From Purshia tridentata (lineage: Eukaryota > Streptophyta > Magnoliopsida > Rosales > Rosaceae), in the NCBI GenBank assembly GCA_003254885.1, contig QANT01002631.1, forward strand, positions 1 through 44,807: a stretch of DNA of 44,807 nt, written 5' to 3'. The notes under the pieces are model-generated. The model did no database searches and was not told the DNA's origin. It saw nothing but the letters and a program-made list of their open reading frames with translations. Shown here piece after piece: positions 13,113-26,514 of the stretch. Within the stretch, counting starts at the first letter, position 1; each line of letters opens with the position of its first letter. A program made the translations under genes and the position numbers.

Positions 13113-13262
13113 ATTTGGGTTATTTCGTTTTACACAAACCGTTTGTAAGTACGACATAGAATTTATTTGCAAGACAACAAAAGAGTGGTGACGAATGTGG
13201 AAGCAATGAGTGCCACCTGTACAGTATAGAATGTCAATTTTCACTTGTGTTTGGGGTTCGTT

Positions 13263-13290
13263 ATGTTTCATTCTTTTGTGAATGAAACAT
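13263..13290. repeat. Perfect 11-bp hairpin in the divergent spacer
   Basis: ATGTTTCATTC (13263-13273) and GAATGAAACAT (13280-13290) are exact reverse complements around a 6-base loop, about 290 bases upstream of the VPS41 ATG. No T-run or flanking duplication identifies it. Confidence 0.6.
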
Positions 13291-14815
13291 TGACACATTG
13301 ACACTGTCATAAGATTGAAAAAATAGGCTAATTATTATTTTATTTTTTAATTGAGGGGAGACTGAGAGAGATCCGAGTTTAGACATATCTTACTATCGTC
13401 AATTGATAAAGGGAAATATCAGTATAACATTTAGATTTAGTTATAGAATAAGTCAAATCACATAAGAGTAATCAAAATACACCCATAATTGTTTTACCAA
13501 TTCAAAGAAAATAAAATAGAGATAGAAATAGCGGATGCGACCATCACCTCCCAAGTAAAGCAAACAATTTTATATAATGTTGAGATAATTATTTCATTTT
13601 ACTTCATAAATTATTATTTTTTATTAATTTGCTCCTTAAACTTGCAATTTAGAAAACGATGTTGCTATCTGAACCTAATGTTTTTATTTTTATGACCAAC
13701 ACTTTAATCAAAATTGAATTTCTGATTCTATCCTAATGTAAAATAAAATAAAATACCTAAGAGGAACTCTGCATCAGGTGAGATACATCGACACATCAAC
13801 AAAAAGCCCCCAAAAATAAGAGAGTGTGAATAATTCCTGAACTCCAAAAGTATTGATGCCCATAAAGAAGTTCAAAAGCAAACACAAATACATAAGCTTT
13901 TCACATAGCCTTAGAGGGAGAGGATTTCTTTCAAGTTCAATTAAGATCTTTCACTAGAAGATCTAACAATAAATGAATGATTGTGGATCTGAAATCAATT
14001 AATCAGTTTCTAGAAATTAGAGCTTGAATAAATGGGTGTGTTGTTAGGTATAAAAAGTATAGTATTTAATTTTGAACCCCTTAATAACTTATAGAATTTA
14101 TCTAAATTTCCACCCATATAGGAACTCTTTTAAAATCTCTTAATACTTATAATTCCTTTTATACTCTTATATTTATGTTCAAAAGAATACATAATAAAAT
14201 GTCATTAATTTACAAATAAGTCAATAAAAGATTTCAATATTATAAATACCCGGTTTAGCCGCGTGTCCCTACTAGGGTTTTTGAATTAATTTATTTAAGG
14301 GTGAGGGTTTTGAAAAAATCAAGTTCAAAATAGGGGGTTATGAATAATTAACATTCAAAATAGGAATAGGTTGGTTTATTTGTTGAATTTTAATAAGAGT
14401 AATTTAAGAAATATGTTGGGTGTACTAATAAATTTTAATATTTTTAAAAATTAAGTTGAATGTACTGATAAAAAAGGTAGGTACGAACAATGGCACTCTT
14501 TGGAAAATTAAGATACTCTTTTCAATTTCGTCAATTTGCTTGATATCTATCTAAAAAAAAATTCAAAGCATCGTTAGCATTTAGCATGCAACTATTAGAC
14601 AAAGTGGTCAGAAAGTGAACTCCCAAGTCTACAAAAGCAAAACTGCAAAAGCAAAAATTAAGTATTAACTAGACCAACGAGAATTCCACCTACCCAGCCC
14701 GAGCCGCAGACACAGTCCTCCGATCCCAAAAACAAAAACACTGAAATCAGATCTAAACACCAGTTCAATCCTGAAATGGGTTTTGCAGAGCTTGATCTTG
14801 GAGGCTGCAATTGAA

Positions 14816-17800
14816 ATGCAGCCGAATCTGTTCCCATTCGCCACCGTTTTGGGGAATCCATTTCTGTTCAATGGCGATTTGAGCGAGGGCCTAGAGAGCC
14901 CTAGGGTTTTGTTCTTGCTCCCGTTTTTGCTTTTCCAAGGAGGAAGCGGAATGGATTTGTCCAAGGTCGGCGAGAAAATTCTGAGCTCCGTTAGGTCTGC
15001 TAGATCGCTTGGTCTTCTTCCTCCAGCTTCTGATCGCCCGGAGGTGATTGACTTCTATTTTGCACATAATGCAGCTTTTCGGTGCTCCAATTTGATGCAT
15101 TGTGTGTTGAGTTTGATGCACTTTGATTATCCTGGACTGAAAATCAGTTGAAATTATGTAATTAAGGTCCCTTATGCTAATAACAGTTGATTTTTATTTT
15201 TAGTTACGGTTATCTGGTAAGTAAGTAGAAGATTAAGTTAAATGAGTAGCATTCTAAGAGCAATGTTTCTTAATCTGACAGTGGTAGTGATTTTAATGTT
15301 GGAAAATGAACCGAAAAGGCTGTGCTTAATCTGAAATCTAGCAATGCTTCATTGATTGCATTGATTGCACTACCTAGGCAGCTGCTTAGCACAAGCGTAA
15401 CATTTATTGATGGTATTGAAAAAAAACAAGATATGGGTTTTGATTCATGTGTTGTTTACCTTGAACAGGTTCCTGCTCGAGCTGCGGCTGCTGCAGCTGT
15501 TGCTCGTGCTATTGCAGGATTGCCTCCACATCAAAGATTCACAATCTCATCAAGCTCTGAAGAATTGAGCTCAATATATGGAGGCAGACCGCATGGTCAA
15601 GTAGTGGAGGAGATAGAGGAAGATTTCTATGAAGAGGTGCTACTTATATCACTATGATTTCAATGTGGGAGTGCTTATGAACTGTCAGGGTGCTTTAGGC
15701 ATTTTCTAAGTCATTGGCATGGTTCATATAGTAGTAAAAGTTGTTAATGCGAGGTCGTACATGTAACATATAATTTTTTCTTAACAACAACCCCAAGAAG
15801 ACAAATGCTAATTATTTGCTAGTAAGAGTTTCATTTATAAAACATTATTGTCAAATGTGAGACTAGCCTTTACAAAATTTGTATTCCTACATGTTCATTT
15901 TCTTTGTTGAAATTATAAGGTTTAGTTTTTTTCAGTGGCCTAATAACCCTATTTTGAAATATTTAATCATGTCACAGATAATCCAGAAATCCACATCTTC
16001 ACACTGCACAGTTTAGTGCTTAACAACTTGGATTTGCTATATTGCAATCTAAAAAAATATTCTAAATAGGTCCAATTATGTATTCTCTACATTCAGGACT
16101 ATGACCCGTGGACTTGTAATTTCCTTAATACGTACATATAAAATGTAGAGTAAAGAAATTACTTTTACATTATTCTAGCACTCCTATGTTATTATCACCC
16201 TCTTTCTTTCTATATTATAAGTCAGTTAGGCCACACGAAAAATGAAGGTACCATATTTATGGCCTTCTTGCTAGTCATTTGGAGCACTATTATTTCCTTT
16301 TTGGTAATTTTACTCCTATTTTCTTGCACTCTAATAAAACTTAATAATATCCACCTCTTTACTGAGTGTTTGTATACCTAGTAGTTACTGTTTCTATGCG
16401 GATAGAATTTTGAACTGTTTGTCTAAAAAGCTTTTGTAAGTACCTATGTGCAGGAGTTTGATCCAGTTCAACATATTTTGGAGCATATTCCATCTGAAGA
16501 AAATGAGGTGGCTTATTTTGAGAAACAGGTATTTTTCCTGCTTCTGAATCTCACTCCTAGTTATCATATTCAGTTTCTTTATTTTATTCAGCATGTATGA
16601 TATAAAATTTGTCTCTAGTAGAGCATTCTCCTCAAAGTGAAATGTGTTTGTCATGTTCCATGTACAACTCTGATGTTTTTCTTGCATGAGGTCAAGTAGA
16701 TTATTAAAATTTTCTTTAATGGTTTCATTATTGAGTAACTTCTGAATAAAATGGTTATGTTTTCTCTAAATATGTTGCTTCAATCATACCCAAGAAGGTT
16801 TCATCATTTGCCATATGTTTCGTCATTTTTTGTTTCAATCATAATGTAAATGAGCCTCATGGTATACTTTGCGGCAGTAGTGACTTGTTTTGACCATATC
16901 TTATGATCTGCGCATTCATAGCCTTTCATTTTCCCTGATAATCATACTTTCTCAGTTTCTCTTACATTATGAGCAGTGCATATTGATATGTTGCTTTTGA
17001 TGGTAATCAATTTTTTGTCGACCTTGGAGATTTTACTTTTCATGATTACATGGCCTTGTCTACATACTGAAACCCACATCATGTGTAATTTTTAACAAAA
17101 TCGTTTATGTTTGATGCTTGTTGCATGATTAGTTGAAGTGTAATAATCAATTCTGTTGGTTGAGTTCTTTGACATTTTTGTTTAACAATTTTTTCTTTCT
17201 TCTAAACTTCCTTTATAGGCTGCTCTTAGACTAGCACAATTGGATAGAGTAGCAGAACATTTATCCCGCAATGTTATGCAACATCATGAAGTAATGGGTA
17301 AGTTTTAATTAGAATCTCTGAACCTGTTCTGCAATTGTATTGAAGTACATTTAAGGAAGTATTATCCTACATGATATTCTAGAATCTCACCAATGTAATT
17401 ATTGTAAGGTTTGCATTATTCTACCATATATTTGACTTATGTTTAAATTGTGTTTTGAACTCTTTAACAGCGCTTTGGAATTATGTGTACATCATAGTAC
17501 TATGATATTGGTTAATTGAAATATTAAAACCCTTGAGGTTTTGTTTTTTCACCATTTTCTTTCCCTTTTTTTTTGGGCGGGGAGGGGGAGGGAAGGGTTG
17601 GTTGTACGTCTCTGTTGAGTTGGGGCAATTTGGTGTGGCTCAAAAATAGTGTATTATGAAGTGTAATTTGCAAAATGTTCGAGTTTCAAATGAGGTGTTG
17701 ATACTTACTTTTGGCCAGTGAAGGGGATGCATTTGGTCAGGGAATTGGAGAAAGACTTGGAAGTTGCTAATGTCATCTGCATGGTAAGCAACTTGCAGGA

Positions 17801-20800
17801 TGTGTCATTTGAATGTGGTGAATCTGAATTTTTCATATGCTTACATTTTTTTATTTGATATAACTCCTTTTGTATGCTTGATATGGCTTTTATTACAGTT
17901 TTCATAATTGTATATACAGAATGGAAGACGGCATCTGACCTCATCAAGGAATGAGGTGTCTAGGGATCTCATCGTCAATTCCAATTCCAAAAAGAAGCGA
18001 GCTCTTGTGGTATGCTCCTCACTTTATATATGGTAACAGTGACAATCTTTATGTGACTAGTTTTCTGATTCTCTCTTTTTTTCTTTTTTATTTTTTTATT
18101 TTAATTTTTATAATTTATAGAAAAAGTTGATATTCTTATGGAATGTCATTCACTTTGATTAAAAAAGTAGTTATCATTCCATAAGCACAACCATACAGAT
18201 GGTTTCATGTTTTGTTTTCTATGAAATTCAGGACATGCTTCCTATTTTAACTGAGCTTCGTCATGCACTGGAAATGCAAGCAGAACTTGAGTCTCTTGTT
18301 GAGGAAGGAAATTACTGCAAGGTGGGTGTATGCATCTGTTTTTAGTTGCAGTTTATGTTATATGAGCTGCAACTCTCCGGTTTCTTTTTCATGTTTAACA
18401 TTATAATCTTCTTAATTTTGTGGCTCTCTTAAAAGTATTTGCTTAAATGCTATCATCTTTTCAGGCCTTTCAAGTCCTGTCTGAGTATTTGCAGCTCTTA
18501 GATAGTTTCTCAGAACTTTCTGCAGTACAAGAGATGAGCCGTGGTGTAGAGGCAAGTATTAAATTAATATTTAGAAGCATTTGTGGTAAATAGACTCAAG
18601 GGTATTTCATTTGTTTTCTATATTTCTTTACATAGTTTTGAAGTTTTATTTAGGTCTTTATTATGTTCACTGCTGACATTGAAACCTCTTCTCTTGCCAG
18701 TATTTTTTTAACCATGCATTAAAAAGGTCTTCAGTTTATGGCTTACCTGTTGCTCAATTGAGCGGCTGTTAAATTATACCTTGGATTTTTATTTTTCATG
18801 ATGTGGATTTAGGTTTGGCTGGCAAGAACTCTTCAAAAGCTGGATTCCTTGTTGCTAGGAGTGTGCCAGGAGTTCAAAGAGGAGGGCTATATAACGGTCA
18901 GTGGTTTTTTTGAGGATTGGATTCTTGAAAATGCTGCATGCTTAAATTTGTAAATTTATACTTGTGTTATTACATGTCATTGTGCCTATGGTACGTTGAT
19001 ATTTCAAAAACTTATCTTTTAAGTTGTTATTGTCCTTTAAGAAAATGATCATATGACACATAATGGATGATATGGCTCAAATTTGCATTAAAACAGCTGC
19101 TTTCTTCATATTATTTTAGGAGTATCAGTATATGTATTCAGGAGGGGTAGAGAGATCACTCTGGATCAACTAGTCGTGCACTTCTCTTTACTTAATTTTT
19201 TTTTTTCTGGGGTGGGTGGTACCATGGTAGTTTGGGAAAGTAGTCTTTTCCATACTCTCTCTATGTTCTGCTCCAGTGAGCCAAAATTTGCTTTGTTTCA
19301 TGTATTTGAAATGAGAAACTCCCCTGATCCAATCATGTACCAAAGTGAGATTTAACCTTATTTCTGATTCATGGATTAATAATGTAATGTTGCTTTATCT
19401 ATTTTTTTTGAATCATTGTTATACTGATTAATGATCGATATCTTTTACAAGTTGTGATTGCTTTGAAGGAACAGTTGTGGTTGGGGGATCCATTAATATT
19501 ACTATTTGTTAGTTATTGTGTAAATTTTATGCTTACTTGATATAGTATTCAAATGATGAACAGGTGATTGATGCTTATGCACTAATTGGGGATATCTCTG
19601 GTCTTGCTGAGAAGATTCAAAGTTTCTTTATGCAGGAAGTTCTCTCAGAAACCCACTTTATATTGAAGAATATTGTGCAAGAGGTATGCTGATATTATTA
19701 TGATTTAGCAGTACAGTAGTACATGTACATAGGTACTGAAGTGTTATGGTAAAAAATAAATACAGAGATACCTTCCCATGTTTGTTGATTTATATCTTTA
19801 AAATTTTGTTTGTTATATATTCTCAATTCTCTCACTATAATGTGCAAAAGTATTTTTGTACCGGAATGAGTTAATCAATTAGTTTTTAGAGTTTAATAGT
19901 AATTATGTTGTACTATATCTTATCTTCTTTGGCCATTTATGATGTCAAATGTGAATACTCCTTTCTCTAACAGTGCAACATCTTATGCGACCACGTGCTA
20001 AGAGTCAAAGCTATAGGTTGTTACTCTGGTTTTATTTAATATTATATGGTTATAAATAATGTGATCTCCTCCATTGCTTCCTTGTTACATTCTACAGTTA
20101 TCTCTGGGGACTTAACTCTTAGGCATAATTTGAATGAGTGAGAAGTGTGAGAATTTTTGAAGATGAGAAGGATGTGGATTTTCTTCGGGAGGAGTGGATT
20201 TTTGTGTCCTTGCGGGTTTCTTTGTCTAATCATTTTGGAAACATTACCTTTAGTTTGATTCAACTTTATTAGTGGTCAGAATTGTTTTCAATATTTTTTT
20301 TGTCCAGTTAGCTTATAGTTGTTTTGTTTGGCTAAACGTGAGAGTACCTCCTTTTGTTTTCTCTATAAAAGTTTTGTTTCTTAATAAGAATAAACAGATG
20401 ATAAGCTTTATGATAGTTATTTTAGAACTGTCTTGTTAAAATTCATCTGTACTTAAATGACTAATTCATCTTTGCAGGATCAGGAAATACACATGCAAAA
20501 TAGTCGGTATGTTTTCTGAATCATACCAGTGCTTGTATTCATCATGTAGCAGGAACTTTACTTCTGGTATGCTTGCTGATGCATTTCAATTTGATTCCAG
20601 ACTTACCTACAGTGATCTATGCCTTCAGATTCCTGAACCTAAGTTTAGGCAGTGTTTATTAAATACACTAGCTATCCTATTCAAGTTGATGTGTTCATAT
20701 CATGAAATCATGGGCTTTCAGCTGGATAATAAGGTAAACTTTCGACTCACCCTTTTACTTATTCATATTCTTATTCAATATATTTTGGTCATTTATTTAT

Positions 20801-23800
20801 TTTTTGGTTGCATGTTTTGGTCATGTATTGTGTATACTATTTGTTCTTTTAGAAGAACTTTAAACAATATCAATGTATTTTAGGTAATGTTTTGGTCATG
20901 TATTATGCATATTTAGGTCACTGCTTTATATTTTGGCTAGTTAGGTATACTTAAATGTATTTTATTCGCGTTGTTTACAATTTAACATTTCCTCTCATAA
21001 TTTTCTGTTAACCTTCTCAATTATAACCCAGAAATTGTATTGGAATATTTGATTGAATAGCACGAAAAACTCTGAGAAATTTTTATCGAAGAATAAAGTT
21101 GTATTGTCTGCTACAAAAAGATAAAGAAGTGAAGGCTAGCTTATATAGCTACCTAGGCTTAGTACATAGTAGGTGGTTACAGGGCTCCTACTTTTATCCT
21201 TCAATTTATGTGTGTGCATATTGCATATATACTTGCATACACGTACACACATGCGCACACAGAAATACAAAGCTTTATTTTCTGGATTTGAGAGAAACCT
21301 TTATGCCTTTGTTCTAGGATTCAGCAGGTATAAGTATGAAGCAGAAGGAAGATGACATCTCTCAGAGTCCAGGAGGGGTTCAAAAAGTTTCATCTGATGG
21401 CTCTTCCCTAAAAGTTAATGGCTCTCACTCTGAATCTGTAGATATAATGCCCAGTTCATCTTCTATAGAGGAATCTATAACTACCAGCTCTTTCATCGAG
21501 TCTACTGGAAACACAAGTTCTCATGATTTAGTTGATGAGGCTAGGAAGGATGACAGTGCAGCATCGACAAGTGGATCCCCATGGTATCAGCTGCGGAAAG
21601 ATGCCACAGGATTTGTTTCACAAACCCTTCAGAGAGGACGAAGAAATCTTTGGCAGCTCACAACTAGTCGTGTATCAGTCTTGCTGTCTTCTGCTTCTGT
21701 TTCTTCTTCTAGCATTCACCAGTTCTTGAAGAATTATGAAGATCTGAGTGTCTTCATTTTGGCTGGGGAAGCATTTTGCGGAACTGAAGCAGTTGACTTC
21801 AGGCAGAAGTTGAAGGCAGTTTGTGAAAATTATTTTGCAGCTTTTCATCGGCAGAATATATATGTAAGTTTCACAGGTTTTGTCCTCTAAATAGTTATGC
21901 CATTTGATGGTTGAGTTTTTTTTTTTCGTTTGGTATTCTTTTTTAATCTGCCATTTAATTATTTATAGAATGGAGTGCTTATTGGTTATGACTTTGCAAA
22001 TCAGAGTTGAGGACTACCAGACACTGTTCACATGCTAGTATATTTTGATCCATTTGCTTTTACTTGACAATCGCTTGTAATAATACATGAACTATAAAAC
22101 AATATTTAATAGGCATGTGCAACTGGTAGCCAACCATAGTTCTCAAATCACATATTGTCCCATAAATTTTATAATTTTATGTTGTGTATTGTTATTCAAA
22201 TTTGTTAGTTATAACACATTTTTTGCATTTTTTTAATCTGGCACCAATTATTTTACAAATTCTCATTACTTTATTTTTTAAGATTATGTTATGCCGGATT
22301 CAAACTTATATTCTGCACCTCATGGTCCAGATGCACTTATGACTTTTTTTTTTTTTTTTAGGCGCTTAAAATGGTTTTGGAAAGAGAAATTTGGTTGATA
22401 ATGCCACCAGATACGGTGCAAGAAATTAGTTTTCCTGGGCTTCTTGGTGATGGGGCACCTTTAATTGTTCCGTCTAATGGTGGTAGGGTGCTACATTCTG
22501 ATAAGCATGCAAACTTAGTTGACACTGGTGTCAAGAAGAGTGGATTCTCCAATTGGCTTAGAAATGGAAACCCGTTTTTGCTAAAACTAGCACATGCTTC
22601 CAAAGAAGGTCTAAAATGGAATGGTACAGTTTCTGGCGAATTCGATGCAAATTCTAGTGAAGGGCTTGGTGATAAGGTCTCTCCACGAAAGAGTGATGCA
22701 AGTCATTCGAATGGTGCTAATTCCGTTTCGGAAGACGAAAATGAAGATCTTCTTGCAGACTTTATTGATGAGGATAGTCAACTCCCAAGTCGAATTTCAA
22801 AACCCAAGCTTCCAAGAAATCATTCACATTGGAATCATGAAGAGTTAATTGCCCAAACTGGATCATCTATTTGTCTTCTAAGGTGAAATGCTACTTATTT
22901 ACTGGAGAATGTTTCTCTTTCAGATATAAAAGTCTTATTTCTAAGTTATTTTCTATGGATTCATAATGAATGGATCTGTATGTACCAGGTCAATGGATAA
23001 ATATGCCAGGCTTATGCAGAAATTAGAAATAGTCAATGTTGAGTTCTTCAAGGTATTTTCTACCTTGTAGATTCCTTTTCTTGCTTGTGTTTTTTTATTA
23101 TTATTATTGATAAAATTCTATGATGATTCTATCTTTCCTGATTCAGTATATTGTTGCAGGGGATATGCCAGTTGTTTGAGGTATTTTTTCATTTTGTATT
23201 TGAAACATTTGCTCAGCAAAACAGTAATTCAGGTGGAAAAGGCTTAGCTGAGCCTATTAATTGTAAGTGATTTTTTATTTTTCTTTGCTTCATACTTTTA
23301 TGTATTCTTTATCTGATAATTTACTGTTTTGCTAGCCTTTGATGCTTTATATCTTTTTCATATGCTCAAGCATTGGTATATCTAGATTAAGGGTTCTTTT
23401 ACACACTGATGCTTGAAAATCTATTCATATTATTCTACGCAGATCGGCTGAAGACAGCATTGTCCAGAATACAACAAGACTGTGACCAGTGGATAAAGCC
23501 TCCATCATCTTCACACACTTTGAATTCATCATTTACACACACAGACATCACACCTATGAGTCCTCCCATTACAAATTTTAGTAACACACAAGGAGTATCT
23601 GTTGGTCTCAAGGTATTCACTAAATATCTTATGGTCCTTCTCCATCATCTTTTAGATGGAAAAATTACTTTTGCTTCTTTTACCATTTTATTAAATTTGT
23701 GTGATTTAATTTTCCATTTATTTATGTTCCCTGTATGTTGAGAAAGTTGCAGTCCGTGTTTTATGTGCCTTAATTCTTCATTCATTTACCATGGTCTGTG

Positions 23801-26417
23801 GAACATAAATGGGTTATGGTGCTACACTTATGCAACATGTTTCATTAAGAATGCTGTTAGACATTTCTAAGTTTTTATTACTTTTTTTATTGTTTAATGT
23901 TAAAAAAAAAAATCAGGTATTCTCAAGTTTGATTGTATGATATTTCCTTTTTGCTATATAATTTCATAAAAAAAAAATCAGGTATTCTCAAGTTTGAGTG
24001 TATGATATTTCCTTTTTGCTATATAATTTCATAATTTAATAATATTCCTCATTACCTTTCATATTATGCTTTTCTGTGATGACATAGAAATTACCAGATG
24101 TTCTCTAGTGTCATTATGTTAATTAGGACTGAGCCATGTGCAGTATAAATGTGCCTTAAAGTGACATGACATTATGTTGCAGGAAATATGTGCAGGTGCT
24201 GACACTATTTCTCTTGTTGCTCGAATATTGCATAGATCCAAAGCTCATCTCCAGTCAATGCTTCTCCAAAATAATGCTGCTGTAGTTGAAGATTTCTACG
24301 TGCATCTGGTAATTATCTGTTGGAATTTTTCAAAATTTGTCATGGTGACTTGGCATTTGGCAACCGTTCAAAATATGATATGATCTTAGTTTAACTTGCT
24401 ATAGTTTATGATTCAATGAGAATTTGGGTAGGAACTATATAAGTATGAAATGATTCGTATTGCCATTGAAATCTTCTGCACTATCCCATAAATCAATATC
24501 TATGAGGCAAGTTATTTTTGGATTGAAAAGTTTTACTTCTTAGATACTTGTCAACGTGCATGAACAGTTACAGGATATGTATGGACACATACGCGAGAGA
24601 GAGAGAGAGATGCATTTTTCTAACTCTTATTATATTTTCTTTGTATGTCTTTCGTCTGCAGGATTAAAATGTTTTGACAAATCATTCATTTTGGTGAAAA
24701 TCATATATTTTTTTATTAGGTGGATGCTGCACCAGATCTTGTAGAGCACATTCATAGGACAACTGCAAGACTACTACTCCATATTAATGGGTAAGACCAG
24801 ATTATTGGTTGGGTTTATTTTTCTATGCATTCCTTTTTGTACATAAAAATTGAAAAGTATAATTTATCTACAATTTCTCTTTTTCTGTGGTCTCTACTTT
24901 GTCCTCATATCATTTGAGGATAAAATCCTAGTTGTAATTACTATAATGAAAAAAATTTAAGTAAGATTTAGATTTAAGATATTGCCATCAACATATATTC
25001 ATCCCTCCAAGATATGTCTGCAAGTGAGAATGTTTTGCATAATCTGAGCGTTATTTATGTTATTACTATGAAGGCTTTTATTGACAACCCCTTTTTGCAG
25101 CTATGTTGATCGGATTGCCAATGCAAAATGGGAAGTAAAAGAGCTTGGACTGGAGCACAATGGGTTAGTTTCTTTAGATGTTATCCTTTTTTTAATTAAA
25201 TCGTTCTTTTTTCATTTTTGTGATTGCACCCTCCTGTATCAATATATGGGTGGGATTTGTTAATTTGCATATAAATTGCATGTAATGGCTTTCTTGGGTC
25301 AACTAGTTTTTTACACATCAAAGATGATCTATTTGTATCATAAATTAGGATTTCATGTTTGGAAACAATGATTCTGTGGTTGCTATTAAGATATTGGAGA
25401 ACTGAATTCCAGTTAAGTATATGGATCTTCAATATCAGGTCTAATTAATTGTTCTTGTGACATGTTGAGTTTTTGGTGCTTTCTGGAATATATCATTTAC
25501 CACAAATTCTCAACTCTTAAGAGATTTTTTTCACTAAGCATAACTCGTCTTAGCCCTAGAGTTTTACGTTTGATACATGATTCCTTTTTCCATGCCGATC
25601 CTTGACCATGTTGACCTTGTCTTTGTATGCGAAAGAATTTGAAATTTGTGACAGATTCTTGCTGAAATGCCTATATCCCCATTATTTTTTCTCAAGTACA
25701 TATGACCTGAGTTGTTGCTTTAATAGGTATGTTGATTTGTTGTTGGGAGAATTTAAGCACTATAAAACAAGGCTTGCTCACGGGGGAATTCGCAAGGAGG
25801 TAATAATTGGCAGTTATGCTAGGCGATATCACAATATATATATATTTTTTTTGTTTTAAAAAATTGCTCCTCTTTTCATATATGGTTATGGCCACCTTCT
25901 ATAGCTGTTATAGAAGGTGGACGGTTAATTTGAAAAGGGGGAAGGGGGTGGTTGGACGGTTGATGGGATGACTCTTTATGTGAACCGATGTATATTAATA
26001 CCTGTAGTTTATTCTGTTGTGTTGTGTGGACATCTATTACTTTAGGGGGAGGGGAGAGGAATGGGGTTTGGATGGTTAACAAGGGATGACTGGTTTGCTG
26101 CCAGAAATTGTGAATCCCTTGGGTTATGGATTATTCTTGTGTGGTTATTCTGTTATGCCATTATGCTCTATCTAGAGTCCCATTATCCCAGGAGATAAAA
26201 TGTAATAAGTTTGGTTTTATGCTGTGGTTATCAGACTGCAGGGATAAACTTCTCATTCTTTGTTAGCCAAATTACTCATTAGTCCCTGTGATTTACATTT
26301 TGTTTAATAATACCCTGTGGTTAATGTTCATGACATTTCAAGGACAAAGTCCAATATTTGTATAATTTCCATCCTATTTCATGTTCTATGGTTGTGATTT
26401 GGCAGACACAAACCTCT

Positions 26418-26514
<97 letters not shown>

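Larger units (their letters stand above)
12971..14815. promoter_or_regulatory. Divergent promoter region between VPS41 and VPS50
   Basis: This 1.85 kb spacer separates the two start codons. On the VPS41 side a (GA)n leader (about 13051-13067), a TGGGCC site II-type motif (13079-13084) and a TATAAATA box on the minus strand (13105-13112) lie 80-145 bases upstream of the ATG. That arrangement fits a compact core promoter. No clear TATA box was found on the VPS50 side. An 11-base perfect hairpin lies at 13263-13290, and a 7-base inverted repeat AGATCTT/AAGATCT near 13945. Confidence 0.6.

Noticed and set aside
12729..13148. Plus-strand open frame with a long poly-Ser run
   Set aside because: It is the antisense shadow of the VPS41 first exon; the Ser run is the complement of the Glu codons.
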